From positions 1-9,112 of the forward strand of contig CAIYBQ010000581.1 in assembly GCA_903924445.1 (NCBI GenBank): a DNA stretch of 9,112 bases. The letters run 5' to 3'. Below are positions 1 through 6,348 of the stretch, one piece after another (within the stretch, counting starts at the first letter, position 1; the number at the start of each line of letters is the position of its first letter). The notes beneath the pieces are model-generated. The model was given only the letters and a program-made list of their open reading frames with translations, searched no databases and was not told the origin of the DNA. A program made the position numbers and the translations under genes. The DNA comes from an uncultured Armatimonadota bacterium (GTDB lineage: Bacteria > Armatimonadota > Armatimonadia > Armatimonadales > Armatimonadaceae).

Positions 1-1017
1 GACATAAATGGTTGGGAAGTACTTAATGCTCCAGTCATCCATGAGGCCGCCCTGGTTGCCATTCCACCAATGCGTCCAAGGCATCGACTCGGTCTTCAGG
101 AAGTTTGTCAGCGTGTCGAGCTTCTCATCCCCGGAGATGCTAATCAGCTCAAACGGCTGGCCCTTGAGCTCTTCGACCATCTTGCGCTCATGCGGAATCA
201 TCGCCTTGCAGGGACCACACCAGGTCGCCCAGATGTCAAGGACAACGACTTTACCCTTGAGCGCCGCGAGGCTGCTCTTGCCGCCAGCGACATTTGCAAT
301 CGTGATTTCAGGGGCAGCGGTTCCAATCGCGAGGCTTGGGAGCACACCGGCGAACTTGCTGTCCAGTGCCTTCTGAAGCGATGTCATTTCACTCTGCAGC
401 TTAGGAATCTGTGCGATTTGCGTATCCGACCAGCCCGCGCCATTACGCTCATCCATGACCTTGCGGCCCTGGTCACTCTTGCTCAGACGCTCGCCCATCT
501 CGATGGCACTCTGGCGGCTATCCATTTGCGCCTTCAGCGCCTTGGCGCCAACCTTGGCATCCTTGTTCTTCTTGACAATCGCGGCAAGAATCTTGTCAGT
601 CTCTGGTGAGTAGGCTTGGCCAAGTGTGTTGACCGCAGCGCTGATAGCAGGCAAACCGGCATACTTGGTCTCAAGAACCTTGCATGCTTCGGTGTACGTT
701 GCCTCGTAACCCTTTTGCGCACGGCTTGTCTGCATCGCCATAACGGCGCCACGAACGGCATCATCCGCATTCGGATTCGCCTTTACATAGGCCAAAAACC
801 GCGCCGCAAAGTCTTTTGCCGGGCCTTCATTCATCGCAAATCCAGGCAGTGGAGCCTTTGGATCCTTCTTGCGAATCTCTTCAACCTTCTTCATAAAGGC
901 ATCTGAGTGCGCCTTCTGTGCGGCATTCAGCTCGGTCATGATCGCGGCAACGGATGCATCCTGCAGGCGATACGTAAGTGCTGGCGTGGTGTGCGCAGCG
1001 AGAAGGAACAAAGGCAT
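1..1017 (-). CDS. TlpA-like thioredoxin-fold protein, 3' end beyond window
   Basis: The first 339 residues are present and the C-terminus lies beyond the left edge. The C-terminal part, from about residue 225, is a TlpA/AhpC-TSA type thioredoxin domain: KVVVLDIWATWCGPCK holds the redox pair C267-x-x-C270 and is followed by IPHERKMVEEL and FELISISGDE. Such domains reduce or exchange disulfides in exported proteins, usually while anchored or secreted outside the cytoplasm. Residues 20-225 are Ala/Lys-rich and look helical, with no family I recognise. The start at 1017 (ATG) has a GGGGGTGA Shine-Dalgarno-like stretch 8-9 nt upstream and gives a short hydrophobic N-terminus (MPLFLLAAHTTPA). An in-frame GTG at 1029 would add MKVT and make a more conventional signal peptide, and an in-frame ATG at 1071 would add 18 residues. 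It lies 76 nt after the permease gene on the same strand and may be cotranscribed with it. The thioredoxin call is firm; export and start are inferred. Confidence 0.88.
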   Translation of the reverse strand, partial: MPLFLLAAHTTPALTYRLQDASVAAIMTELNAAQKAHSDAFMKKVEEIRKKDPKAPLPGFAMNEGPAKDFAARFLAYVKANPNADDAVRGAVMAMQTSRAQKGYEATYTEACKVLETKYAGLPAISAAVNTLGQAYSPETDKILAAIVKKNKDAKVGAKALKAQMDSRQSAIEMGERLSKSDQGRKVMDERNGAGWSDTQIAQIPKLQSEMTSLQKALDSKFAGVLPSLAIGTAAPEITIANVAGGKSSLAALKGKVVVLDIWATWCGPCKAMIPHERKMVEELKGQPFELISISGDEKLDTLTNFLKTESMPWTHWWNGNQGGLMDDWSIKYFPTIYV

Positions 1018-1038
1018 GGTGACTTTCACCCCCGGGGG
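1018..1038 (-). promoter_or_regulatory. Palindrome and small hairpin over the presumed RBS
   Basis: Directly upstream of the ATG at 1017 the message would read CCCCCGGGGGUGAAAGUCACC. GGUGA and UCACC can pair around a 3-nt loop, and CCCCC/GGGGG is a perfect 10-bp palindrome. The hairpin includes the only Shine-Dalgarno-like bases (GGGGGUGA), so it could limit translation of the TlpA-like gene. If translation starts at the GTG at 1029 or the ATG at 1071, the repeat would be partly or wholly coding and this reading fails. The repeats are seen directly; the role is inference. Confidence 0.3.
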
Positions 1039-1093
1039 ATTTGTTGGATGCACGATATCACGCGGTGCCATTTAGCCCGTCATATGTGGCGCT

Positions 1094-1876
1094 CTACGAA
1101 CCCGTACTCGTATACGCACGGACACCCATCCTCCAAACAATGGCACCCAGACCCAAAAACAGCCATCCAATCACCGGCGCTGCCAGCGCCAAACCGGTGA
1201 TCTCTCCCGTCAGCAGCGCCTTAGCCGGAATCCAGTTGATAATCGCAAGTGGGAAGATATACGTAAACACAAATGTCAGCGGGCGGCTCAGCTTATCGAG
1301 TGGGAGCTGCGCCGCCGTCTGGCCGCCGTAGACCACGGCATTTGCAACTTCAATCCCATCCACAGTCCAAAAACACAGCGTCGCTTGCATCATCAGCAGA
1401 CCGTAGAAGAGCGCCGCGCCCCCGGAAATCACCGCGGCCAGATACACCATTGAAACGAGATTTAGTGAGACATGCGCTGCGGAACATCCATAGATGAACG
1501 CAACCGCGCCAGCCCCAATCATCCCGAAGCGGCTAAACTCCGCCACCGAAAGCTGAATCGCCACAGGGATGGGCCGTAGGAGCATCCGGTCGAAGTCGCC
1601 CTTGCGAATCACATGATGGAAGCGGTCAAAGCCGCGTCCAATCATTTCAGCAATACCAAAGGCAATGCGCACAAGGCCAAACAACATACTCGATGATGCA
1701 AAGTCCCAGCCCGGAATCGACCCAAAACGCGCGAAGAGTGCCCAAAGCGTTGCCCACTCGAGGAGCATCCCGAGCAATGTCGCCGACGCCCAGAGGACGG
1801 CATTCGCGGAGTCGGCCAGCTGTGTCCGTAGCGCTGCTCGGGTGAAAAGCCACCACATCCGAATGTAAAACTTCAT
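1094..1876 (-). CDS. ABC-2 type export permease (COG3694/DUF990-like)
   Basis: This 260-residue integral membrane protein has about six hydrophobic segments (roughly residues 26-50, 62-80, 115-133, 140-166, 203-222 and 226-247). It matches the ABC2_membrane_6 (former DUF990) family of permeases that work as pairs with one ATPase. The cytoplasmic loop motif KGDFDRMLLRPIP at 92-104 and FWTVDGIEVANA at 169-180 are typical of the family. Its substrate cannot be read from the sequence; relatives are annotated as uncharacterised exporters, some, as I recall, as 'viologen exporter family'. The ATG at 1874-1876 overlaps the TGA of the preceding permease (ATGA), so translation is probably coupled. The reading frame stays open further upstream, but that extension (MDGCTCGCG...) is antisense-like and was rejected. 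It should form a heterodimeric channel with the 1873-2667 product in the inner membrane. Confidence 0.88.
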   Translation of the reverse strand: MKFYIRMWWLFTRAALRTQLADSANAVLWASATLLGMLLEWATLWALFARFGSIPGWDFASSSMLFGLVRIAFGIAEMIGRGFDRFHHVIRKGDFDRMLLRPIPVAIQLSVAEFSRFGMIGAGAVAFIYGCSAAHVSLNLVSMVYLAAVISGGAALFYGLLMMQATLCFWTVDGIEVANAVVYGGQTAAQLPLDKLSRPLTFVFTYIFPLAIINWIPAKALLTGEITGLALAAPVIGWLFLGLGAIVWRMGVRAYTSTGS

Positions 1877-2667
1877 CCGCCGGTCACCGTAAGGCGTCGC
1901 AGCCCACGTCCAAGTATCAAGCGGCCCGCAGCCACAAGTACAACCGTCCATAGAAGCTGATGTCCAAGCACAAACGGCAAGTCGCTGACCGGGCGTGTCC
2001 CAACCCAGAAGGCATAAGGCTTATCCACCATCCCGGAAAATGGAAGCCACTCAAACACCACGCGGATGTTCTCTGGAAGCAGTGCTAACGGAACAAGCTG
2101 CCCGCTGGTAGCCGCGGCAATTCCCGGGACAGCGCGGGAAAGGCCATCCCCTGCGACCGTCCAAAACTGCGTGAGGATCATGAGGACAATGAATGCACTG
2201 ATCAGCACCAATGCACCAATCGTGGTGAGAAGCCAGGCGAGAAAGCTGGGGATGTCCGGTGGAAGGTGCATCCCGGCAAACAGCGTCGCAACCACAATCA
2301 CCGGTAGGCAGCGGAGCGCGGTTGGTGCCAGCTTGGACGCAAGCGTCCTCGCCATCCAGAGGCTGTGTAAATCCACCGGGCGGAGCAGCTCCGTCGCCAC
2401 ACTGCCATCCCGGATTTGCTCGCGCAGCTCAGCATCCGGGAAGACGCTGTACGGAGTCATCGCGAAAAATGCCTGCCCAAGCCAAATGTACGTCGTGACC
2501 TGCGGGAGGGTCATCGGTGCCTTGATGCCATTTGCGTAAAACGCGGCGAAGATTGCGACGAGCACCAGTCCGAAGACAACTTGCGTGACGATCCCGGCGT
2601 AGGCGGCTGTGCGGTAGGCGAGCTGCCGCTTCATCCGCATTTGAAAGACAAGCCAAAGCAGGCGCAC
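1873..2667 (-). CDS. ABC-2 type export permease (COG4587-like)
   Basis: A 264-residue membrane protein, the second permease of the export system. Hydrophobic segments lie near residues 24-45, 58-78, 118-134, 142-168, 180-198 and 233-252. The loop motif IRDGSVATELLRPV (85-98) corresponds to KGDFDRMLLRP in the partner permease, a hallmark of this family pair. The start is GTG at 2665-2667, overlapping the TAG of the ATPase gene by one base (TAGTG). A GGGGAG Shine-Dalgarno sequence lies about 10 nt upstream inside the ATPase gene. Internal ATG codons at residues 10 and 12 are possible but less well placed. The order ATPase - COG4587 - COG3694 is the usual arrangement of this transporter type. 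Substrate and physiological role are unknown. Confidence 0.88.
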   Translation of the reverse strand: MRLLWLVFQMRMKRQLAYRTAAYAGIVTQVVFGLVLVAIFAAFYANGIKAPMTLPQVTTYIWLGQAFFAMTPYSVFPDAELREQIRDGSVATELLRPVDLHSLWMARTLASKLAPTALRCLPVIVVATLFAGMHLPPDIPSFLAWLLTTIGALVLISAFIVLMILTQFWTVAGDGLSRAVPGIAAATSGQLVPLALLPENIRVVFEWLPFSGMVDKPYAFWVGTRPVSDLPFVLGHQLLWTVVLVAAGRLILGRGLRRLTVTGG

Positions 2668-3635
2668 TAGGATTGCGCTCCCCGGTGATGCTGATACATC
2701 CGGGCTACGATTTCATCGATGCTCTGGTCTGTGATTTCGACATCATGGATGACCGCTTGCGCGGCGAACGCAGCGAGGAGGTCTGCGGCGGGGATGATGC
2801 TTGGGTCGAAGGAGAAGGTTTGCTCATTCCCGATGCGTTTAAGCAGCATCGCTGCGGGGTGGCTGGCGGGGCTGTCGGTCACGAGACGCATCAGCTTTGT
2901 GCTACCAAATGCGGTTCGCAGATCCCCGAGAGCGCCATTTAGCAGAATGGTTCCATTTCCAAAGACCAGCACGCGGTCTGCAACGGCCTCAATATCCTGA
3001 AGGTCATGCGTGGTGAGGATTGTGGTGACATCCCCGGATTGCTGCAGCCAGTGCAGCAGCTCACGGACAGCGAGCTTTGCTTCGGCATCCAGGCCGATGG
3101 TTGGCTCATCGAGGAAAAGGACATCCGGTTCGTGGAGGAGCGCCGCCGCAAGCTCACAGCGCATCCGCTGCCCAAGGCTTAGCTCGCGTACGCGTTGCTG
3201 AAGCACATCCCCTATGCCGAGGCGGTCGACGAGCAGCTTTTGTCTTGCTTTAAATCGATGTCCGGGAACCTGGTAAAGCGCGCGCAGCAACTCAAACGTG
3301 TCGGACACGGGGAGGTCCCACCAGAGCTGTGTCCGCTGGCCAAAGACGACACCGATATGTCTGACATGCTCCTGACGCTGAGAAAACGGCTCACGGCCAT
3401 TTACATTCACGGTGCCCGAATCCGGCTTCAAAATGCCGCAAAGAATCTTGACGAGCGTTGACTTGCCTGCGCCATTGGGGCCGATGCACCCAATGAGTGC
3501 TCCTCCCGGGATTTGAAAACTGACATCATGCAATGCCTGGACCGTCGTCGTCTTTCGCTGAAACAAACTCCCCGATGTCCGCTTATAAGTGCGTGAGACT
3601 GAGTGGACATCGATACCAGCGGAGGTCATAGACAT
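2667..3635 (-). CDS. ABC exporter ATP-binding protein (COG4586-like)
   Basis: A 322-residue ATPase subunit that should power export through the two permeases encoded just downstream. All ABC motifs are intact: Walker A GPNGAGKST (52-60), Q-loop glutamine at 100 in VVFGQRTQLWWDL, signature LSLGQ (152-156), Walker B VLFLDEP (172-178), D-loop GLDAEA and H-loop histidine 210 (TTHDLQ). The GQRTQLWWDLP stretch and the roughly 80-residue C-terminal extension after the ATPase core are typical of COG4586. I chose the ATG at 3633-3635: AGG of AGGTGG lies 5 nt upstream, and a -10-like TAACAT lies 8 nt upstream. A GTG two codons earlier (3641) has no Shine-Dalgarno sequence, and an ATG two codons later (3629) is also possible. 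It is the first gene of the minus-strand operon and is divergent from the YbjN-like gene, with a 69-bp shared upstream region. Confidence 0.92.
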   Translation of the reverse strand: MSMTSAGIDVHSVSRTYKRTSGSLFQRKTTTVQALHDVSFQIPGGALIGCIGPNGAGKSTLVKILCGILKPDSGTVNVNGREPFSQRQEHVRHIGVVFGQRTQLWWDLPVSDTFELLRALYQVPGHRFKARQKLLVDRLGIGDVLQQRVRELSLGQRMRCELAAALLHEPDVLFLDEPTIGLDAEAKLAVRELLHWLQQSGDVTTILTTHDLQDIEAVADRVLVFGNGTILLNGALGDLRTAFGSTKLMRLVTDSPASHPAAMLLKRIGNEQTFSFDPSIIPAADLLAAFAAQAVIHDVEITDQSIDEIVARMYQHHRGAQS

Positions 3636-3643
3636 TGCCACCT

Positions 3644-3649
3644 ATGTTA
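3644..3649 (-). promoter_or_regulatory. Candidate -10 box for the ABC operon
   Basis: Reading the minus strand, TAACAT lies exactly 8 nt before the ATG of the ATPase gene. It fits a TANNNT -10 element that would start transcription at or next to the start codon. No good -35 hexamer is visible 16-18 nt further upstream (best TGATAC), so this is a weak call. Confidence 0.3.
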
Positions 3650-3686
3650 CGCCCCATTGCGGGCACGTATCACGCAGCGGTTCCGG

Positions 3687-3692
3687 TACTAT
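3687..3692 (+). promoter_or_regulatory. Candidate -10 box for the YbjN-like/methyltransferase unit
   Basis: TACTAT lies 12 nt before the ATG at 3705, preceded by CCGG. There is no Shine-Dalgarno sequence in the interval (GTGACTACAACC). A start site about 7 nt downstream of the box would leave a leader of about 5 nt. No convincing -35 is visible at normal spacing. Confidence 0.3.
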
Positions 3693-3704
3693 GTGACTAC
3701 AACC

Positions 3705-4103
3705 ATGGTCGTAAATCCTGACAATATCTGCACCGAGACGCTGGAAGAGATTTTCCGGCAGGCCCATTTTGAGGTCACTGTTGATGCGGACAATGATCTG
3801 CTTATCAAAGATACCTACGCCTGCTTTATCTCGAATTGCAAAGAGAGTGTGCGGATTGCGACAGCCTTTCAGTTCCGAAAAAAGTCGACCAAAGCCGAGC
3901 GCATGGAGCTTGCAAACCTGATTAATGCGGATTGCGAGGCTATTAGGGCAACTGTGATGGCAAAGCGTACACTGATTGTCGACTGGTTCATCCCGATTCG
4001 TGGGGGCCTTCCCGCCGCCAATTTGATTCAAGCGTTCCGTGCATTCAATGGGCGTACACAAAATGCGTTGTACACCTGCGACACGGATGACATCGTCGAG
4101 TAA
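3705..4103 (+). CDS. YbjN domain-like small protein
   Basis: A 132-residue soluble protein with no signal peptide or membrane segment. Its layout resembles the YbjN / type III secretion chaperone-like fold. An N-terminal helix (TETLEEIFRQAHFEV, 10-24) precedes strands (DNDLLIKDTYACFIS, 29-43). A strand-helix unit with the family-typical 'LANLINADCEAIRATV' (69-84) follows, then a strand (RTLIVDWFIP, 88-97), a glycine pair (G100-G101) and a last helix (ANLIQAFRAFN, 105-115). YbjN proteins are small regulatory or chaperone-like proteins of poorly defined function; the assignment is by pattern, not by a search. The start at 3705 is preferred: reading upstream in frame goes into low-quality sequence overlapping the divergent ATPase gene. 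The methyltransferase gene starts 4 nt after its stop, so the two are almost certainly cotranscribed. There is no visible Shine-Dalgarno sequence, so it is possibly leaderless. Confidence 0.72.
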   Translation: MVVNPDNICTETLEEIFRQAHFEVTVDADNDLLIKDTYACFISNCKESVRIATAFQFRKKSTKAERMELANLINADCEAIRATVMAKRTLIVDWFIPIRGGLPAANLIQAFRAFNGRTQNALYTCDTDDIVE

Positions 4104-4107
4104 GAAT

Positions 4108-4815
4108 ATGTCCGACCACATCCAGGATGTCTCGGCGCCCCCGGGTATCGCCGCGTTTTTCCAAGGCTGGCAGCTCTACCAGAGCGTTGTCCAGAACAAC
4201 TGCATGGAACATCGGGAGATCGGTACCGCGCTTCGCAGCGTTTTTGAATCGCTTGACCCTGGATTTTCCGTCCTTGACCTTGGCTGCGGCGACAGCTCTA
4301 TGGCAATCAAGGCACTCGAAGGCCTCCGTGTAATCCGCTACACAGGCGTTGACCTCACCGCTCCAGCCCTTGAAATCGCCCGTGCAAACTTCCATGGAGC
4401 ATATTCAGCGACATGGGTGCACGTAAACATGGTCGATTACATCGCCAGCTGCGATCAGCAATTCGATGTCATCATGACATCTTTTGCCATGCACCACCTT
4501 CCGGCAGACATCAAACAGACGTGGCTGATCGACATCGCGAAACACCTCACGCCAAGCGGGCGTTTGCTACTGGTTGATACGTGCTGTCCAGGCGGGATGT
4601 CTCGGGATGAAACCGTCCAGATGTACTTAGACCTCATCGCGGACTGGCCGCTTTCAACCGCTGACAAGGCCACCATCGCCACCCACATGTGGTCCAGTGA
4701 CTTCCCTGAAAGTGAGGCGTTTATGGATGCTGCACTCACGGCTGCCGGGCTTTCCCAGACGACCATTTACGAGCATCCCCATGGTCTGCAGGTTGGGTAT
4801 TTGTGTCGGCGGTAG
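4108..4815 (+). CDS. Class I SAM-dependent methyltransferase
   Basis: A 235-residue cytoplasmic methyltransferase. Motif I is VLDLGCGDSS (55-64), motif II holds the SAM ribose-binding acidic residue in YTGVDLT (D82), and the motif IV region is FDVIMTSFAMHHLP (119-132). The post-motif strand is LTPSGRLLLVD (147-157). The N-terminus (WQLYQSVVQNNCMEHREIG) matches a subgroup of small methyltransferases with a 'YxxVVxNxxMxHRE' lead-in helix. The methyl acceptor cannot be predicted. The start ATG at 4108 lies 4 nt after the YbjN-like stop, with a weak GAGTAAG Shine-Dalgarno sequence spanning that stop. In-frame ATGs upstream (4087, 4039) would overlap the upstream gene and have poorer context. Length is normal for the family and no motif is missing. 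The pairing with a YbjN-like protein suggests a shared, unknown role. Confidence 0.88.
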   Translation: MSDHIQDVSAPPGIAAFFQGWQLYQSVVQNNCMEHREIGTALRSVFESLDPGFSVLDLGCGDSSMAIKALEGLRVIRYTGVDLTAPALEIARANFHGAYSATWVHVNMVDYIASCDQQFDVIMTSFAMHHLPADIKQTWLIDIAKHLTPSGRLLLVDTCCPGGMSRDETVQMYLDLIADWPLSTADKATIATHMWSSDFPESEAFMDAALTAAGLSQTTIYEHPHGLQVGYLCRR

Positions 4816-4866
4816 CTGTTTTTACGTTCGCTTATTGGTTCGTCGGCAATCCGGTTGTGACCCGAC

Positions 4867-5481
4867 CTAAACAGGCTTAGCGACAGGTAGCGACTTCTTT
4901 ATCAACGCAGGGTTTCCGGCAACAAAGCAGTTGTCAGGTACATCGGATGCCACCACTGATCCCGCCCCCACAACGACGCCTTTGCCAACCCGAACTCCTG
5001 GCAAAATAACGGCGTTCATGCAAATCCATGCCCCATCGCCAATATGGACATCTTTGCCATAGGCATCTGGCGAACACCGGCGCTCCGGACCACCGATGGC
5101 GTGTGTCCCCGTGTGAATCACCACATTGGGTGAGATACAGACATTCTCGCCGATGAAACAGCTGCCATCCAGAACAATCTTGATGTCTGTGGTGAGCGTT
5201 GATCCCTGTCCGATGTGCAAGCGCTGGTGCCAATTCTTACCTGGACCGCGAATCTCGAGCCGCCCAAACATCGTGACCTTTGGCCCAATGTCAAAGCCCG
5301 CCAACCGATAAAACATCGTCCTGACACGCGGCAATCGCCATGCAGGGAGTAACGCAGCAAAGACGCCCGCGATCCCACGATGCGGCCGAATATCACTGGT
5401 TCCGACTTCAGACCGGATGGTGGATGCGAAAGATGCTGGAGTCACAGCGGGAATCCATGCAACTTTCGTTCCACACAACAC
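4867..5481 (-). CDS. Hexapeptide-repeat acyltransferase (WcaF/NodL/MAT-like)
   Basis: A 204-residue left-handed beta-helix acyltransferase of the kind that O-acetylates sugars in surface polysaccharides. The N-terminal part has the familiar LPRVRTMFYRLAGFDIG lead-in (50-66). Hexapeptide turns then run from about residue 65 to 190 (IGPKVT, IGQGSTL, IGENVCISPNVVI, IGDGAWICMNAVI, VGKGVVVGAGSVV). H123 and H127 in VVIHTGTHAIGG are the candidate catalytic histidines, H127 aligning best with the maltose-acetyltransferase type. The C-terminus VPDNCFVAGNPA (181-192) is the usual family ending. The start is uncertain: GTG at 5481, TTG at 5478 or GTG at 5445. TATAAG lies 5 nt before the GTG and 8 nt before the TTG. 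It is convergent with the methyltransferase (51-bp gap without a clear terminator) and divergent from the seven-segment protein. The acceptor sugar is unknown. Confidence 0.87.
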   Translation of the reverse strand: MLCGTKVAWIPAVTPASFASTIRSEVGTSDIRPHRGIAGVFAALLPAWRLPRVRTMFYRLAGFDIGPKVTMFGRLEIRGPGKNWHQRLHIGQGSTLTTDIKIVLDGSCFIGENVCISPNVVIHTGTHAIGGPERRCSPDAYGKDVHIGDGAWICMNAVILPGVRVGKGVVVGAGSVVASDVPDNCFVAGNPALIKKSLPVAKPV

Positions 5482-5490
5482 GCCTACTTA

Positions 5491-5520
5491 TAACCGGGTA
5501 GAAAGTCAAGAATGCCAATA
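5491..5520 (-). promoter_or_regulatory. Possible promoter of the acyltransferase gene
   Basis: Reading the minus strand, this stretch holds TTGGCA and TTGACT, and TATAAG (at about 5487-5492) sits just before the start codon. Neither hexamer has a normal spacing to TATAAG (about 20 and 11 nt), so the precise promoter cannot be assigned. The elements are seen; a functional promoter here is inference. Confidence 0.25.
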
Positions 5521-5605
5521 CTGCGCGGTGCCTCTGCCTGTGTGCGGAACCAAGTAGGTCGGCATCCAGATGTTTGTACGTGAGTAACTCGCTATCCGTT
5601 TCGGG

Positions 5606-5611
5606 TAGTGT
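5606..5611 (+). promoter_or_regulatory. Candidate -10 box for the seven-segment membrane protein
   Basis: TAGTGT lies 9 nt before the ATG at 5621. The intervening AGCGACGGG has only a weak Shine-Dalgarno resemblance (GACGGG directly next to the ATG, too close to work normally). This fits a leaderless or near-leaderless start. No -35 hexamer is convincing. Confidence 0.27.
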
Positions 5612-5620
5612 AGCGACGGG

Positions 5621-6331
5621 ATGTTTATCTACGCGGCTTGCAGTATTGTCATTGGCATCGTTGGCGCCTGGCTGTCTGGCTCGGGCCCGCTCAAAGGCCT
5701 TGCCGGGACATCGGCGGTTGTTATCAACGTCGCATGCATACTCCCGCTTGCCGCCGGAATGTGGCGCCATCCAGACAAGCGCTGGGCAAAGCTCATCTTG
5801 TTTTGCGTGGGGTTTGGGGTGGTCGAGCTCATCGCGGATGCGCTCTGCGTTGAGGTGACAAAGACGCTGGATTATTCAGTGGCGCGTTCTCCGATGATCC
5901 TCTCCAGCCCATGGTGGATGCCGGTTTCGTGGGCGCTGGTGGCATGTCAGGTGATGTTGATATCAGGTGCTACCGCTGAGCGATTTGGAGAGAAGTGGCG
6001 AGTCTTATCGGGGGCTGGATTGGCATTTCTGCTGCTTGCTTTCCACGAGGATGCGGCATTTCGGGCGGACTGGTGGCGCTATCAGGACTGTTTTATGGTT
6101 GGGAAGGCGCCCGTGTATGTGTTACTTGCGGAGCTGTTAATCGGCGGGATGTTGGCGTGGATTATGGGACAGATCAGCACGGCTACGGGTCCAAAGCGCA
6201 TTACAGCAATGATTTTGCTGACCGGCTTGGGGACAGTGATCGCGGGGATGATCGGCTTTGGCACAGTTGAAGTCCTGCCTGTTTTGTTTCGAGGCCAACC
6301 ACATCCGTTAATGCCGTTTCTGTTTAAGTAG
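5621..6331 (+). CDS. Seven-segment integral membrane protein, unknown function
   Basis: This 236-residue protein is almost all membrane. Segments lie near residues 2-18, 31-48, 56-76, 98-118, 126-146, 163-183 and 193-223. Possible functional residues sit at membrane edges: E69 and D73 (VVELIADALC), D84-Y85 (TLDYSVA), WWMPVSW (98-104), H142-E143-D144 (FHEDAAF), and the D149-WWRY-Q155-D156 loop. Acidic and aromatic residues clustered this way hint at a metal site or an enzyme rather than a simple channel. It looks like an uncharacterised family in NCBI/Pfam (possibly the one labelled DUF6989), but I recall this only loosely and assign no function. It has its own upstream region divergent from the acyltransferase gene and converges on the lysoplasmalogenase gene with only 17 bp between stop codons. 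That neighbour is also a polytopic membrane protein, possibly lipid-related. Confidence 0.8.
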   Translation: MFIYAACSIVIGIVGAWLSGSGPLKGLAGTSAVVINVACILPLAAGMWRHPDKRWAKLILFCVGFGVVELIADALCVEVTKTLDYSVARSPMILSSPWWMPVSWALVACQVMLISGATAERFGEKWRVLSGAGLAFLLLAFHEDAAFRADWWRYQDCFMVGKAPVYVLLAELLIGGMLAWIMGQISTATGPKRITAMILLTGLGTVIAGMIGFGTVEVLPVLFRGQPHPLMPFLFK

Positions 6332-6348
6332 TGGCGGTCTCAACCTGC

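Noticed and set aside
70..609. Long open frame on the plus strand opposite the TlpA-like gene
   Set aside because: The minus strand there encodes an intact thioredoxin domain with WCGPC; the plus-strand product has no recognisable motif and is a codon-bias shadow.
2066..2539. 157-codon open frame on the plus strand inside the COG4587-like permease
   Set aside because: The opposite strand gives a clean multi-segment permease in an overlapping operon. The plus-strand product is rich in Ser/Arg with no domain.
3642..4121. 159-codon open frame on the minus strand opposite the YbjN-like gene
   Set aside because: It would cover the divergent promoter region and the YbjN-like gene in antisense. 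The plus-strand product has a sensible fold pattern and a tight junction with the methyltransferase.
4816..4866. Possible tRNA-like (GGTTCG) or terminator sequence between convergent genes
   Set aside because: No cloverleaf arms and no GC-rich hairpin followed by a T-run could be built in this 51-bp gap.
5500..5520. Possible sigma-54 promoter (TGGCATTCTTGACT, minus strand)
   Set aside because: The GG and the required GC are not 10 bp apart, so the -24/-12 pattern is not met.
5483..5558. Inverted repeat CCTACTT/AAGTAGG in the acyltransferase upstream region
   Set aside because: Seven-base arms 62 bp apart are close to chance expectation, and no other feature supports a binding site.
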